DNA from: Shewanella metallivivens | GTDB lineage: Bacteria > Pseudomonadota > Gammaproteobacteria > Enterobacterales > Shewanellaceae | Assembly: GCF_028750675.1 (NCBI RefSeq) | Contig: NZ_JAQQPZ010000010.1 | Location: forward strand, 1,763 to 42,874 | Direction of reading: 5' to 3' | Length of the DNA: 41,112 nucleotides | Translations under genes and position numbers: made by a program | Notes under the pieces: generated by a model | Databases searched by the model: none | What the model was told of the DNA's origin: nothing | The model's input: only the letters and a program-made list of their open reading frames with translations | Part shown: positions 7,346 through 14,963 of the stretch, in pieces | How positions within the stretch are numbered: position 1 is the first letter of the stretch | How the letters are laid out: each line of letters opens with the position of its first letter

Positions 7346-8845
7346 ATGCTTAACATTACCCATTTTGTGAATGGACAACAGACTCAAACCAGCCAACGCC
7401 AACAAACGATTTACGACCCAGCAACCGGTGAAGCCCGTGGCCAGGTGTCATTAGCCAGTCAGGAAGAGGTAGCCACTGCCATTGCTGCGGCTAAAATCGC
7501 GTTTGACAGCTGGTCACAAGTGACGCCACTCAATCGTGCTCGCGTGTTATTTAAATTTAAAGCGTTAGTCGAGCAGCATGTCGATAAATTAGCAGAACTG
7601 ATCACCCTAGAGCATGGCAAAGTGCTTGATGACGCCAAAGGCGAAATAACTCGAGGCCTCGAAGTGGTTGAGTTTGCCTGTGGTATTCCGCACTTATTAA
7701 AAGGCGAACACACCCAACAAGTCGGTGGTGGCGTTGACGCATGGTCGGTTAATCAAGCTTTAGGTGTTGTGGCTGGTATTGCGCCATTTAACTTCCCAGT
7801 AATGGTGCCCATGTGGATGTTCCCGATTGCCATTGCCTGTGGCAACACCTTTATTATGAAACCGTCTGAAAAAGACCCTAGCTCGGTCATGTTCATTGCT
7901 GAGTTGCTCAAACAAGCTGGCTTACCTGATGGAGTGTTTAACGTCATAAACGGCGATAAAGAAGCCGTTGATGCCTTGCTCAGCCACCCAGATATTAAAG
8001 CCGTCAGCTTTGTTGGCTCAACTCCCATTGCGGAATATATCTACACCACAGCGTCTGCTCACGGTAAACGAGTGCAAGCGTTGGGCGGAGCTAAAAATCA
8101 CATGTTATTAATGCCCGATGCTGATTTAGATCAAGCTGTTAATGCACTAATGGGGGCAGCATATGGTAGTGCGGGTGAACGTTGTATGGCCATTTCTGTA
8201 GTACTGGCTGTCGGTGATGTGGGCGACAAATTGGTCGATAAATTATTGCCGCAAATTAGCGCCTTAAAGGTGGGTAGCGGTATCACCCCAGAAATGGACA
8301 TGGGTCCGCTGATCTCAGCGCAGCATTTAGCCAAAGTGCGCGACTACGTTGAAGCCGGTATTAACGAAGGCGCTAAATTGGTAGTCGATGGTCGCGATAT
8401 TAGCATTAGCGACCACCAGCAAGGTTACTTTTTAGGTGCCTGCTTGTTTGACCATGTCACACCACAAATGAGCATTTACCAACAAGAAATATTTGGCCCA
8501 GTACTGGCCATTGTGCGAGTTGACAATTATGCCGACGCATTAGCCCTCATCAATCAACATGAGTTTGGTAATGGCACGGCCATTTTCACTCAAAATGGAC
8601 AAGTCGCGCGTCATTTTTGCCACCATGTTGAAGTGGGCATGGTTGGCGTTAATGTGCCAATCCCAGTGCCAATGGCCTTTCATAGCTTTGGTGGTTGGAA
8701 GCGTTCATTATTTGGTCCATTGCACATGCATGGGCCTGATGGCGTGCGTTTTTATACCAAACGTAAAGCCATTACCGCTCGGTGGCCACAAGCTAAAGTT
8801 GACGCTAACGAACCGTCGGCCTTTATTATGCCAACCATGAAATAA
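7346..8845 (+). CDS. mmsA: CoA-acylating (methyl)malonate-semialdehyde dehydrogenase
   Basis: The 499-aa protein belongs to the MmsA/BauC branch of the aldehyde dehydrogenases. It has APFNFPVMVPMWMFPIAIACGN, FVGSTPIAEYIY and QALGGAKNH, and the general base Glu is replaced as in CoA-acylating enzymes. The catalytic Cys280 lies in GSAGERCMA. The C-terminal FGGWKRSLFGPLHMHGPDGVRFYT block is diagnostic for MmsA. It converts malonate semialdehyde to acetyl-CoA, or methylmalonate semialdehyde to propionyl-CoA, with NAD and CoA, releasing CO2. AAAGGA lies 8 bases before the start. It completes beta-alanine breakdown with the preceding aminotransferase; bauC would be an equally fair name. Confidence 0.93.
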   Translation: MLNITHFVNGQQTQTSQRQQTIYDPATGEARGQVSLASQEEVATAIAAAKIAFDSWSQVTPLNRARVLFKFKALVEQHVDKLAELITLEHGKVLDDAKGEITRGLEVVEFACGIPHLLKGEHTQQVGGGVDAWSVNQALGVVAGIAPFNFPVMVPMWMFPIAIACGNTFIMKPSEKDPSSVMFIAELLKQAGLPDGVFNVINGDKEAVDALLSHPDIKAVSFVGSTPIAEYIYTTASAHGKRVQALGGAKNHMLLMPDADLDQAVNALMGAAYGSAGERCMAISVVLAVGDVGDKLVDKLLPQISALKVGSGITPEMDMGPLISAQHLAKVRDYVEAGINEGAKLVVDGRDISISDHQQGYFLGACLFDHVTPQMSIYQQEIFGPVLAIVRVDNYADALALINQHEFGNGTAIFTQNGQVARHFCHHVEVGMVGVNVPIPVPMAFHSFGGWKRSLFGPLHMHGPDGVRFYTKRKAITARWPQAKVDANEPSAFIMPTMK

Positions 8846-8854
8846 GTGAGCATT

Positions 8855-9223
8855 ATGAATAAAAACATCAGTGATATCACTCTATTTAGTAGTCAATCTA
8901 CCGAGGTTGAGTCGTATCACTTAGCCGCTGAAAAAAGATTAGCGGGCAACCCACTGCAGTCGGTGCAAAATCATTTCGAAAGCCCCTGCAAACAATTTAA
9001 TGTTGGGGTCTGGCAAAGCGAAGCCGGCAGTTGGACTGTAAATTACAGCGAGTTTGAATATTGCGACATTCTTGAAGGAAGCAGCATTATTACCGACAGC
9101 CAAGGCCACAGTTTAACGGTTAAGGCTGGCGATAAATTTGTCATTCCATCTGGGTTTACTGGTACTTGGGAGGTCGTTGGATACTGTAAAAAGATTTACG
9201 TTATGTTTGAACAGCAAGCTTAA
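8855..9223 (+). CDS. Cupin domain protein (cupin_3/DUF861 type)
   Basis: The 122-aa protein is a single small beta-barrel cupin. Recognisable are VGVWQSEAGSWTVNYSEFEYCDILEG (first cupin motif region), then KAGDKFVIPSGFTGTWEV, typical of the cupin_3 family. The first motif lacks the usual pair of metal-binding histidines, having Tyr/Glu instead. It follows the MmsA stop directly. An in-frame GTG at 8846 abuts that stop, but ATG 8855 is preferred because AAGTGAG precedes it at normal spacing. Small cupins of this kind often accompany amino-acid or polyamine breakdown genes. Its role here is unknown; a small-molecule binding or accessory enzyme function is inferred from position only. Confidence 0.8.
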   Translation: MNKNISDITLFSSQSTEVESYHLAAEKRLAGNPLQSVQNHFESPCKQFNVGVWQSEAGSWTVNYSEFEYCDILEGSSIITDSQGHSLTVKAGDKFVIPSGFTGTWEVVGYCKKIYVMFEQQA

Positions 9224-9257
9224 GCAAACATAGCGTTTAACCGCCATGCGGTACAGG

Positions 9258-9275
9258 CAAAACCTATCGGTTTTG
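9258..9275 (+). other. Intercistronic hairpin
   Basis: CAAAACC-TATC-GGTTTTG is a perfect 7-bp stem with a 4-base loop in the gap between the cupin gene and the porin gene. It has no U-tail, so mRNA processing or stability is more likely than termination. Confidence 0.5.
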
Positions 9276-9295
9276 ACTCTGATAAATGGCATACG

Positions 9296-9327
9296 CAGTG
9301 ACTGGATATTGCAATAACGAGTCACTG
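9296..9327 (+). other. Second intercistronic stem before the porin gene
   Basis: CAGTGACT and AGTCACTG form a perfect 8-bp inverted repeat with a 16-base loop, ending 26 bases before the porin start. Together with the hairpin at 9258 it could separate expression of the porin from the catabolic genes. Confidence 0.5.
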
Positions 9328-9353
9328 TATTATATGTAAATGGAGATGATATC

Positions 9354-10076
9354 GTGTCGAACACATTAAAAAGAACGCGAATTGCACTGTTAAGCGGATT
9401 AACATTATCAGCAACCCTACTGGCTCCGTTAGCGACTGCCGAGGTCTCTGGCGCAGTAAGTGTCACTAATGATTACCGCTTTCGTGGTGTATCACAAACC
9501 GCAGGCGATCCAGCCTTACAAGCCAATATTGATTGGAGCCATGATAGCGGCTTTTTTGTGGGTGCTTGGGGCAGCAATGTCGACTTTGATGAACCTGGTT
9601 ATAACGGCCCAGACGTCGAAATAGACTTGTACGCCGGTTACTATGGTGAAATTAACGACGACACCAGCTATGACTTCACCTTGTATCGTTATAACTATCC
9701 TGGAGACAGTGAGTTAGACTACCTCGAAGTCAGCGCGGGTATCGATTATAGCGGCTTTAGAGGCGCTTATTGGTATACCGATGATTATGGCGGAAGTGAT
9801 TTAGCCCTGCATTACACTGAAATTAACTACAGCTGGGAATTTGCCGAAGATTGGAGCCTAGATTTACATTATGGCTATAACTTTGGTGACGCCATTGACG
9901 ATGGTGAAGGCTTTGACAGCTACTCAGATTACTCTATTGGCGTATCAACTGAGTTTAGTGGGTTTAGTGTTTCAATGGCTTACTTAGACACTGACATTGA
10001 TGGTGATTATGAGGTTAATTCCGGGGTTTATAAAAACTCTGGCACTTTATTAGCGACCGTGAGTTACGCATTTTAA
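9354..10076 (+). CDS. TorF-family putative porin
   Basis: The 240-aa protein has a signal peptide of about 29 residues ending LATA before EVSGAVSVTNDYRFRG. That opening and the phrase RGVSQTAGDPALQANIDWSHDSGFFVGAWGSN are the hallmark of the TorF/TIGR02001 outer-membrane family. The rest alternates short beta-strand-like stretches rich in Tyr, Asp and Gly and ends in a terminal aromatic residue (SYAF), as in outer-membrane barrels. It probably forms a small channel for a nutrient. Position behind beta-alanine genes suggests uptake of an amino acid or amine, but that is inference. The start is GTG 9354 with GGAG 8 bases upstream. Confidence 0.88.
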   Translation: MSNTLKRTRIALLSGLTLSATLLAPLATAEVSGAVSVTNDYRFRGVSQTAGDPALQANIDWSHDSGFFVGAWGSNVDFDEPGYNGPDVEIDLYAGYYGEINDDTSYDFTLYRYNYPGDSELDYLEVSAGIDYSGFRGAYWYTDDYGGSDLALHYTEINYSWEFAEDWSLDLHYGYNFGDAIDDGEGFDSYSDYSIGVSTEFSGFSVSMAYLDTDIDGDYEVNSGVYKNSGTLLATVSYAF

Positions 10077-10110
10077 AGTCTAGTGTTTATAAACAGACTT
10101 TAAGCGCTAA

Positions 10111-10135
10111 CTGAGCGCTGGGGCGCTCAGTTTTT
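10111..10135 (+). terminator. Rho-independent terminator after the porin gene
   Basis: CTGAGCGC-TGGG-GCGCTCAG followed by TTTTT. Confidence 0.92.
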
Positions 10136-10141
10136 AATCCA

Positions 10142-10167
10142 AAAAACCGCCAATTTGGCGGTTTTTA
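10142..10167. terminator. Second, bidirectional terminator
   Basis: ACCGCCAA-T-TTGGCGGT is flanked by A and T runs on its two sides. It lies just past the first terminator, making a tandem stop. Confidence 0.85.
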
Positions 10168-10574
10168 TTATGTGCTATGGGGACTTACTAGGGCCTGTAT
10201 AACGTTAAACACCACAAAACACTGCTCGCGGTACAAGTCAGTCATCTTTGCCCAATGCCGTAATTAAGCTTGGACACATCATTATACTGTGTAGCGCTAA
10301 AACACTGCGCTGCGGCGCTTTTAATAGTACGGTTTTATCGAGGATTAGATCTTGCTCATAGATTTCAACAAAATAGCATTGCATACCCGCATGACCGGAG
10401 TATCTTACAGTAATAGAGTGTATAACCTAGCTCGGGATTATAAACGGTTATCAAACAGGCCTTTGTCTCGCTTTTGATATATATTGGGCTCAATGTTGTC
10501 ATTTAGCCTTACATATCCCGCCTCTTAACCCGAGCTGAAGTGATATAAAATTAATCGCCACCAAGGAGCGCGCC
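10168..10574. other. Gene-free stretch before the DUF3634 gene, with a spaced inverted repeat
   Basis: No gene is visible in these 407 bases on either strand. AGCTCGGG at 10429-10436 pairs perfectly with CCCGAGCT at 10529-10536, enclosing 92 bases. The outer arm ends 38 bases before the DUF3634 start codon, so the two could form the base of a leader structure. An AAGGAG ribosome binding site ends the region. Confidence 0.4.
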
Positions 10575-10919
10575 ATGGCAGACACCATAATCAAAATACT
10601 GATCATTGTGGGCTTGTTTTTTCTCGCCTATAAACTGATTTTTACTAGCAGCCGTGGATTAACGTTATTTGAAATGCATTTTAAAGACGGTAAGCTAACA
10701 AATCACAAAGGCAAAATTCCAGAACGTTTTGAACGCGAATGCAGAGCTATTGCAAAATCAAACAAGCTCACTTGCACCATTAGAGCTGAAAAATCAGGTC
10801 ATGTGCGTCTGCATGTTTCTGCTAACGTGGGTGACAATTTAACCCAACAAATTCGCAATCAATTTCCGTTTGAGTATTACGATAAAAAACAACAAGACTC
10901 ATCAAAATTGAAAGGTTAA
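10575..10919 (+). CDS. DUF3634 family small membrane-anchored protein
   Basis: This 114-aa protein has one N-terminal transmembrane helix (about residues 6-24, KILIIVGLFFLAYKLIF). A soluble domain follows with GLTLFEMHFKDGKLTNHKGKIP and CRAIAKSNKLTCTIRAEKSGHVRLHVS, which I recognise as the DUF3634 family of Shewanella, Vibrio and relatives. No function is established. The predicted topology puts the soluble part in the cytoplasm or periplasm without clear indication. The start is secure: AAGGAG lies 7 bases before ATG 10575. It is monocistronic and ends against a bidirectional terminator. Confidence 0.85.
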   Translation: MADTIIKILIIVGLFFLAYKLIFTSSRGLTLFEMHFKDGKLTNHKGKIPERFERECRAIAKSNKLTCTIRAEKSGHVRLHVSANVGDNLTQQIRNQFPFEYYDKKQQDSSKLKG

Positions 10920-10936
10920 TCTTATTAACTGCCAAT

Positions 10937-10964
10937 AAAAATGGACTCTGCTGAGTCCATTTTT
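10937..10964. terminator. Bidirectional terminator between DUF3634 gene and the lipid operon
   Basis: AAAAATGGACTC-TGCT-GAGTCCATTTTT serves the plus-strand gene ending at 10919 and the minus-strand operon ending at 10975. Confidence 0.93.
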
Positions 10965-10974
10965 GGGTATAAGG

Positions 10975-11580
10975 TTAATTAGCTTGCTTAGAAATCACTA
11001 AAGTGACCTGCGCAACCGTAATGCCAAACTTAATAATATCGCTTTTATTAATAATGGTATTTTGATCCACTAAAAACATCCAATCGTCAAAATGCACCTC
11101 ATATTCGCTATCATCGACGGCCAATAACATGTCGTAGCGCCAACGCAACGCACTGCCTTTGGATTCACCTTGCGCAATGCCTAAAATGTCATTGGCGGTA
11201 CCTAAATAAGCGCCGTTACCTTGATCGATAATGGTCCACACTCGGGTTTGTTTCTCGCCATCATCATACACAAACCACTCGTTAATCACCCCTTGCTTAC
11301 CTTGTGGGGTATCGCTCCAGTGCGCCTCCATGGTGACGGTAAATTTACGCGTCACCTTGCCGGAGAAGTCTTGCACTATGCCGGCAGCGGTTAATTTGCC
11401 ATCAAAAAACTCGGCCAAATCAAGCTTGGGGTTGGTATTGGCATAATCATCAATTGATGCAGATGAGCATGACATTAACCCGAGAGCCAATAATGCCAGC
11501 ACGACCGTTTTACCTAGCGGCTTAAGCCATTGCTTAAACAAGTGCTTGGCGGTAAATATAGAGGGTGATTTCGATAACAT
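10975..11580 (-). CDS. DUF3833 family lipoprotein
   Basis: This 201-aa protein has a long basic-plus-hydrophobic lead and a lipobox LMSC with the lipidated Cys at residue 38, so it is a lipoprotein. The mature part shows LAEFFDGKLTAAGIVQDFSGKVTRKF and later LRWRYDM and WMFLVDQNTIINKS, which mark the DUF3833 family. It is the last gene of an eight-gene lipid-modification operon, 19 bases behind the chalcone-isomerase-like gene. DUF3833 members regularly travel with Cfa and SDR genes of this type. Its biochemical role is unknown; handling of the modified lipid at the membrane is an inference from context. Confidence 0.88.
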   Translation of the reverse strand: MLSKSPSIFTAKHLFKQWLKPLGKTVVLALLALGLMSCSSASIDDYANTNPKLDLAEFFDGKLTAAGIVQDFSGKVTRKFTVTMEAHWSDTPQGKQGVINEWFVYDDGEKQTRVWTIIDQGNGAYLGTANDILGIAQGESKGSALRWRYDMLLAVDDSEYEVHFDDWMFLVDQNTIINKSDIIKFGITVAQVTLVISKQAN

Positions 11581-11599
11581 TATTCAACCTTAGTCAGCG

Positions 11600-12232
11600 T
11601 TAATTCATACCAATGAGTTGTTGGCGCAATTTAGGTCTACTGGTATGTTCAGATAACCAAATCGCCAGAAAATCTACCGCAAACTGGGCATGACTCACTT
11701 GAAAATACGGTTTGTCATTAAACAAAAACTCAGCTTGATCGCGGTTATTGACCATAAACGTTAGCCTGTCACCGTCTTTGACATCGGGCCAAGCTCGTAA
11801 AAGCTGTTCACGGTATTGCTCAATTTGTTGCTCAGATAAGCCTAAATGCATCCACTGATCAACCGTAGCATCGATTAAATCTTCAGCATCAATGTCACGA
11901 TGGTATTCAATTTCGAGTTTAAGCGGCCATTGTTCTGCCTGATATTTACCATCAATTGAGTATAAAGTTGCGCTATAAATGTCGAACCACATCATACTCA
12001 TATTAGCTGAGCCGACTTGAATAAGTGATGACGATGAAGATGGCTGCGGCATTGCTAAAACAGGCTGTGGGTCAGTGCTGGGAATCGTTGACGATTGATT
12101 GGCCATGGCATTACTCATGCTGAGCATTAACATTAGCATCACCACTACCGCACCGACGACACCAAAAAGCACTTCGACCAACCATTGATAAGCATTGCCT
12201 CCGGCGTTAACCGTCAGATTGAGCGTTTTCAT
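11600..12232 (-). CDS. Chalcone isomerase-like domain protein
   Basis: The 210-aa protein has an N-terminal hydrophobic segment (about residues 18-45), probably a signal or anchor. The domain after it has VGSANMSMMWFDIYSATLYSIDG, then LEIEYHRDIDAEDLIDATVDQW, WPDVKDGDRLTF and LSEHTSRPKLRQQLIG, the pattern of bacterial chalcone-isomerase-like proteins. These are not known to make flavonoids and probably bind a fatty-acid-like ligand. Its ATG overlaps the stop of the DUF2878 gene by four bases (ATGA), showing translational coupling in the operon. Confidence 0.85.
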   Translation of the reverse strand: MKTLNLTVNAGGNAYQWLVEVLFGVVGAVVVMLMLMLSMSNAMANQSSTIPSTDPQPVLAMPQPSSSSSLIQVGSANMSMMWFDIYSATLYSIDGKYQAEQWPLKLEIEYHRDIDAEDLIDATVDQWMHLGLSEQQIEQYREQLLRAWPDVKDGDRLTFMVNNRDQAEFLFNDKPYFQVSHAQFAVDFLAIWLSEHTSRPKLRQQLIGMN

Positions 12233-12747
12233 TGCTGGCTCTCCTGGGTAAGACCTCTGGTGTATTCACCGCGACTTATCATTAACAATACGGGAAACAA
12301 CACACTCCAGATCACTGCCAATATAATTACACTCACCCATTGACCGTAAGGCAAAACAACTGCATTAAACTCAGCACCCGCAATGTAACTTAAGCTGCCA
12401 AACACCCCACCGAATAAAGCTTGTAAGCTCACTGCTAATCGTTGAAAAAACACCAAACTGTACCTAAGGCTTAGCGCAAACACTAACCATAACAGCGCTA
12501 ACCAATAAGGCGTTTCAGCAAACACAAACACACCAGCCCAAGTCAGTAACGTGTCAACACTCATGCCAATCACGGCGCACAAACACATTAATTTAAAATC
12601 AAGCCGCTGCGATTGAGACAATAAAAAATGGCTCACCACCAGCACAATCGATAATAACAGCAGTTGGTTGCCGGCAAGGACGCCTGCCCACCAAACCAAT
12701 TGGAAAGATAACGCATTTAAGATAATAAATAGCTTTGGATTAGGCAT
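12229..12747 (-). CDS. DUF2878 family membrane protein
   Basis: The start is placed at ATG 12747 (MPNPKLFIILNALSFQLVWW) because GAGG lies 5 bases upstream. An in-frame start at 12792 would run through an intergenic hairpin. The protein of about 172 aa has five or six hydrophobic segments, with QLVWWAGVLAG near the start and DTLLTWAGVFVF in the middle, as in the DUF2878 family. Members occur in Cfa-DUF1365 lipid operons like this one. It is an inner-membrane protein of unknown action. Confidence 0.82.
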   Translation of the reverse strand: MPNPKLFIILNALSFQLVWWAGVLAGNQLLLLSIVLVVSHFLLSQSQRLDFKLMCLCAVIGMSVDTLLTWAGVFVFAETPYWLALLWLVFALSLRYSLVFFQRLAVSLQALFGGVFGSLSYIAGAEFNAVVLPYGQWVSVIILAVIWSVLFPVLLMISRGEYTRGLTQESQQ

Positions 12748-12769
12748 AACTACCTCGCCGCATAAGCAA

Positions 12770-12794
12770 GCTTGCTCGCAGGGTACGAGCAAGC
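12770..12794 (-). other. Intercistronic hairpin between the Cfa and DUF2878 genes
   Basis: GCTTGCTCG and CGAGCAAGC form a perfect 9-bp stem with a 7-base loop inside the operon. There is no T-run after it on the minus strand, so it is likely an RNA processing or stability element between cfa and the last three genes. Confidence 0.6.
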
Positions 12795-12807
12795 CATAGA
12801 TAAACTA

Positions 12808-14043
12808 TTACAAGCGGTATTGCGGCCTAACGGCAACCAAATGCACAGTACTGGTGGTTCGTTCTAAAAAGCCGCCTTCACAGTAGCTTAAATAAAACTT
12901 CCACATCCGAATAAAATCATCGCCATAATTTAATGCTTTAATCTTGTCGTATGCCGCATCGAAGTTTTCATGCCAGTGACGTAATGTACGGGCGTAGTCT
13001 TTACCCATGTCGCTCACAGACCAAGTGACCATGTCGGTCTTTTTAGCAATATGCTTGGTCATTTCACTCACCGATGGTAAGCAACCACCAGGGAAAATAT
13101 AACGCTGAATAAAGTCGACCCCTTTGCGGTAACTGTCATAGCGCTGATCGGCAATAGTAATGGCTTGAATCAACATGCGGCCGTTAGGTTTGAGCAAGTG
13201 CTGCAGTTTTTCAAAAAATCCGCCGAGGTACTCATGACCAACCGCTTCAATCATTTCAATCGATACCACACGATCATATTCACCGGTCAGTAATCGATAG
13301 TCTTGTTTGAGTAAAGTGATCTTGTCTTGCAAGCCCTCTTGCGCCACTCGTGCAACAGCATAGTCATATTGCGCATCTGAAATGGTTGTGGTTGTGACCT
13401 GCACACCAAAGTGCTTAGCAGCATAAATGGCTAATGCGCCCCAACCGGTGCCAACTTCAAGCAGGGTTTGCCCTGGGGTTAAATCCAAACGCTCACAAAT
13501 AGTGTGCAGTTTATGAATTTGTGCTTCGTTTAAACTGCTATCATCATTGGGGTATAACGCACTTGAATACATCATTTCAGGATCTAAAAACTGCTGATAC
13601 ATGTCATTACCTAAATCGTAATGCGCCAAAATATTGCGTTTAGAACCCGCTTCTGAATTTCGATTTAATACATGCTTTAAGCGGCTAACACCATTACTTA
13701 ACCATGAAAAATAACGCTCAATGTTGTCGAGTAATGCTAAGTTGCGAGCAAATACTTGCACCACTTTAGTTAAATCGGGGCTACACCAATGACCTTGAAT
13801 ATAAGCTTCGCCAGCACCAATTGAGCCGCCAAATACCACTTGGCGATAAAAATTAGGGTGTTTAACCTGCATCGTTGCGTGGATGTCACTTTTACTGTGA
13901 CCAAATACACTTGTTTGATCACCATCAACAATCGTTAACTGCCCATCAGCAAGATGCGCTAGCGCGCGAAGTAAGATTTTTCTTGCCAAACTGTCAGATA
14001 AACCAGCTTGAGCTATGCTGCTTTGTGCGACTGTATTTTCCAT
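12808..14043 (-). CDS. cfa: Cyclopropane-fatty-acyl-phospholipid synthase family methyltransferase
   Basis: The product is 411 aa from ATG 14043, chosen because GGAG lies 7 bases upstream; a TTG 7 codons earlier lacks a ribosome binding site. The N-terminal half is the lipid-binding part. The C-terminal half is a SAM methyltransferase with LLEVGTGWGALAIYAAKHF (SAM loop), VVSIEMIEAVGHEYLGGFF and FIQRYIFPGGCLPS, all family signatures. The family moves a methylene from SAM to the cis double bond of phospholipid acyl chains, or methylates it. In Rhodobacter sphaeroides, relatives of this gene and of the neighbouring FAD and DUF1365 genes have been linked to furan fatty acids. Whether this copy makes cyclopropane or methylated chains cannot be read from sequence. 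Confidence 0.93.
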   Translation of the reverse strand: MENTVAQSSIAQAGLSDSLARKILLRALAHLADGQLTIVDGDQTSVFGHSKSDIHATMQVKHPNFYRQVVFGGSIGAGEAYIQGHWCSPDLTKVVQVFARNLALLDNIERYFSWLSNGVSRLKHVLNRNSEAGSKRNILAHYDLGNDMYQQFLDPEMMYSSALYPNDDSSLNEAQIHKLHTICERLDLTPGQTLLEVGTGWGALAIYAAKHFGVQVTTTTISDAQYDYAVARVAQEGLQDKITLLKQDYRLLTGEYDRVVSIEMIEAVGHEYLGGFFEKLQHLLKPNGRMLIQAITIADQRYDSYRKGVDFIQRYIFPGGCLPSVSEMTKHIAKKTDMVTWSVSDMGKDYARTLRHWHENFDAAYDKIKALNYGDDFIRMWKFYLSYCEGGFLERTTSTVHLVAVRPQYRL

Positions 14044-14150
14044 GTGTTGTCTCCAGTTCATCAACTGCTATTGGTGATGATATAAACTTATAAGCAGTCA
14101 GTACGTTGTGCCAGTCCATTTGGTTTACATTTGTTTTTGTCGTCTTTAAA

Positions 14151-14963
14151 TTAGGCCACTTTTGTCGCCTGCTTGCTGACAAAAGGCACGCGTTTAACAA
14201 ACAGTTTTAACGCTTGCCAATAAATACCTAACATAATTTTTGCTGTCATTAACGGAAAATGCAGCATAAAGCCTCGGATACTTTTCGCGCTTATTTCTTG
14301 GCGTTTAAGCACCACACCAGCATCAAACAGTTTATCGTTGTTGGCATTACGGTTTTCAATAGTGACCTTTAAAAACTTAGCTGGCGCGGTAATTCGCCAT
14401 AAGTAATGCATCTCTAGATTCATAAACGGCGACACATGAAACACCTTGTCGGTGTGGGTGGTATTGGCCATGTCCACTAAATAGCAATGGCGCTCATTCC
14501 AAGGGGTATTGCTTACCTCTGCCAGCATATAAACCATTTCATCTTGGTGATAACAAAAATAAAAATTCACCGGGCTAAAGTAAAATCCGCAATGACGAAT
14601 TTGCCCCGAAAAAATCACCTTGTCGCATACTTGGTTGGCACCTAAATGTGCAATGGTGGCTAACACCCGTTGTTTTAACGCGCCAGCATCATCGCCATGA
14701 CAGGCTGGCGGCAACACTAATGCATCCGCAAACTGCTTATCCAATTCATTGAGATAGTCGCTTGGTTTAAATTTTAGCGGGGTCAACCTGTTTGTAGAAA
14801 ACAATTTACTGCTGGCACATATGGCATCGACTTCGTCTAAGTCAATTGCCATCATCGCCAACTTATAGCCAAAACTGTGCACTTTAGGCACGTGGCGACG
14901 ATGGCTCACCGTGCCAGTATAAATGCCGCTATGTAAGGTCTGTGGCGATGAAGCTATTGTCAT
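14151..14963 (-). CDS. DUF1365 domain protein
   Basis: The 270-aa protein begins with YTGTVSHRRHVPKVHSFGYKLAMMAIDLDE and includes FYFSPVNFYFCYH, EVSNTPWNERHCYLVD and KVFHVSPFMNLEMHYLWR, all strong DUF1365 markers. The family has no settled enzyme activity. It nearly always sits with an FAD oxidoreductase and a Cfa-type methyltransferase, as here, and probably acts on the same acyl chains. Its ATG overlaps the stop of the FAD oxidoreductase gene by four bases. The gap of 107 bases to the cfa start holds no gene. Confidence 0.92.
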   Translation of the reverse strand: MTIASSPQTLHSGIYTGTVSHRRHVPKVHSFGYKLAMMAIDLDEVDAICASSKLFSTNRLTPLKFKPSDYLNELDKQFADALVLPPACHGDDAGALKQRVLATIAHLGANQVCDKVIFSGQIRHCGFYFSPVNFYFCYHQDEMVYMLAEVSNTPWNERHCYLVDMANTTHTDKVFHVSPFMNLEMHYLWRITAPAKFLKVTIENRNANNDKLFDAGVVLKRQEISAKSIRGFMLHFPLMTAKIMLGIYWQALKLFVKRVPFVSKQATKVA

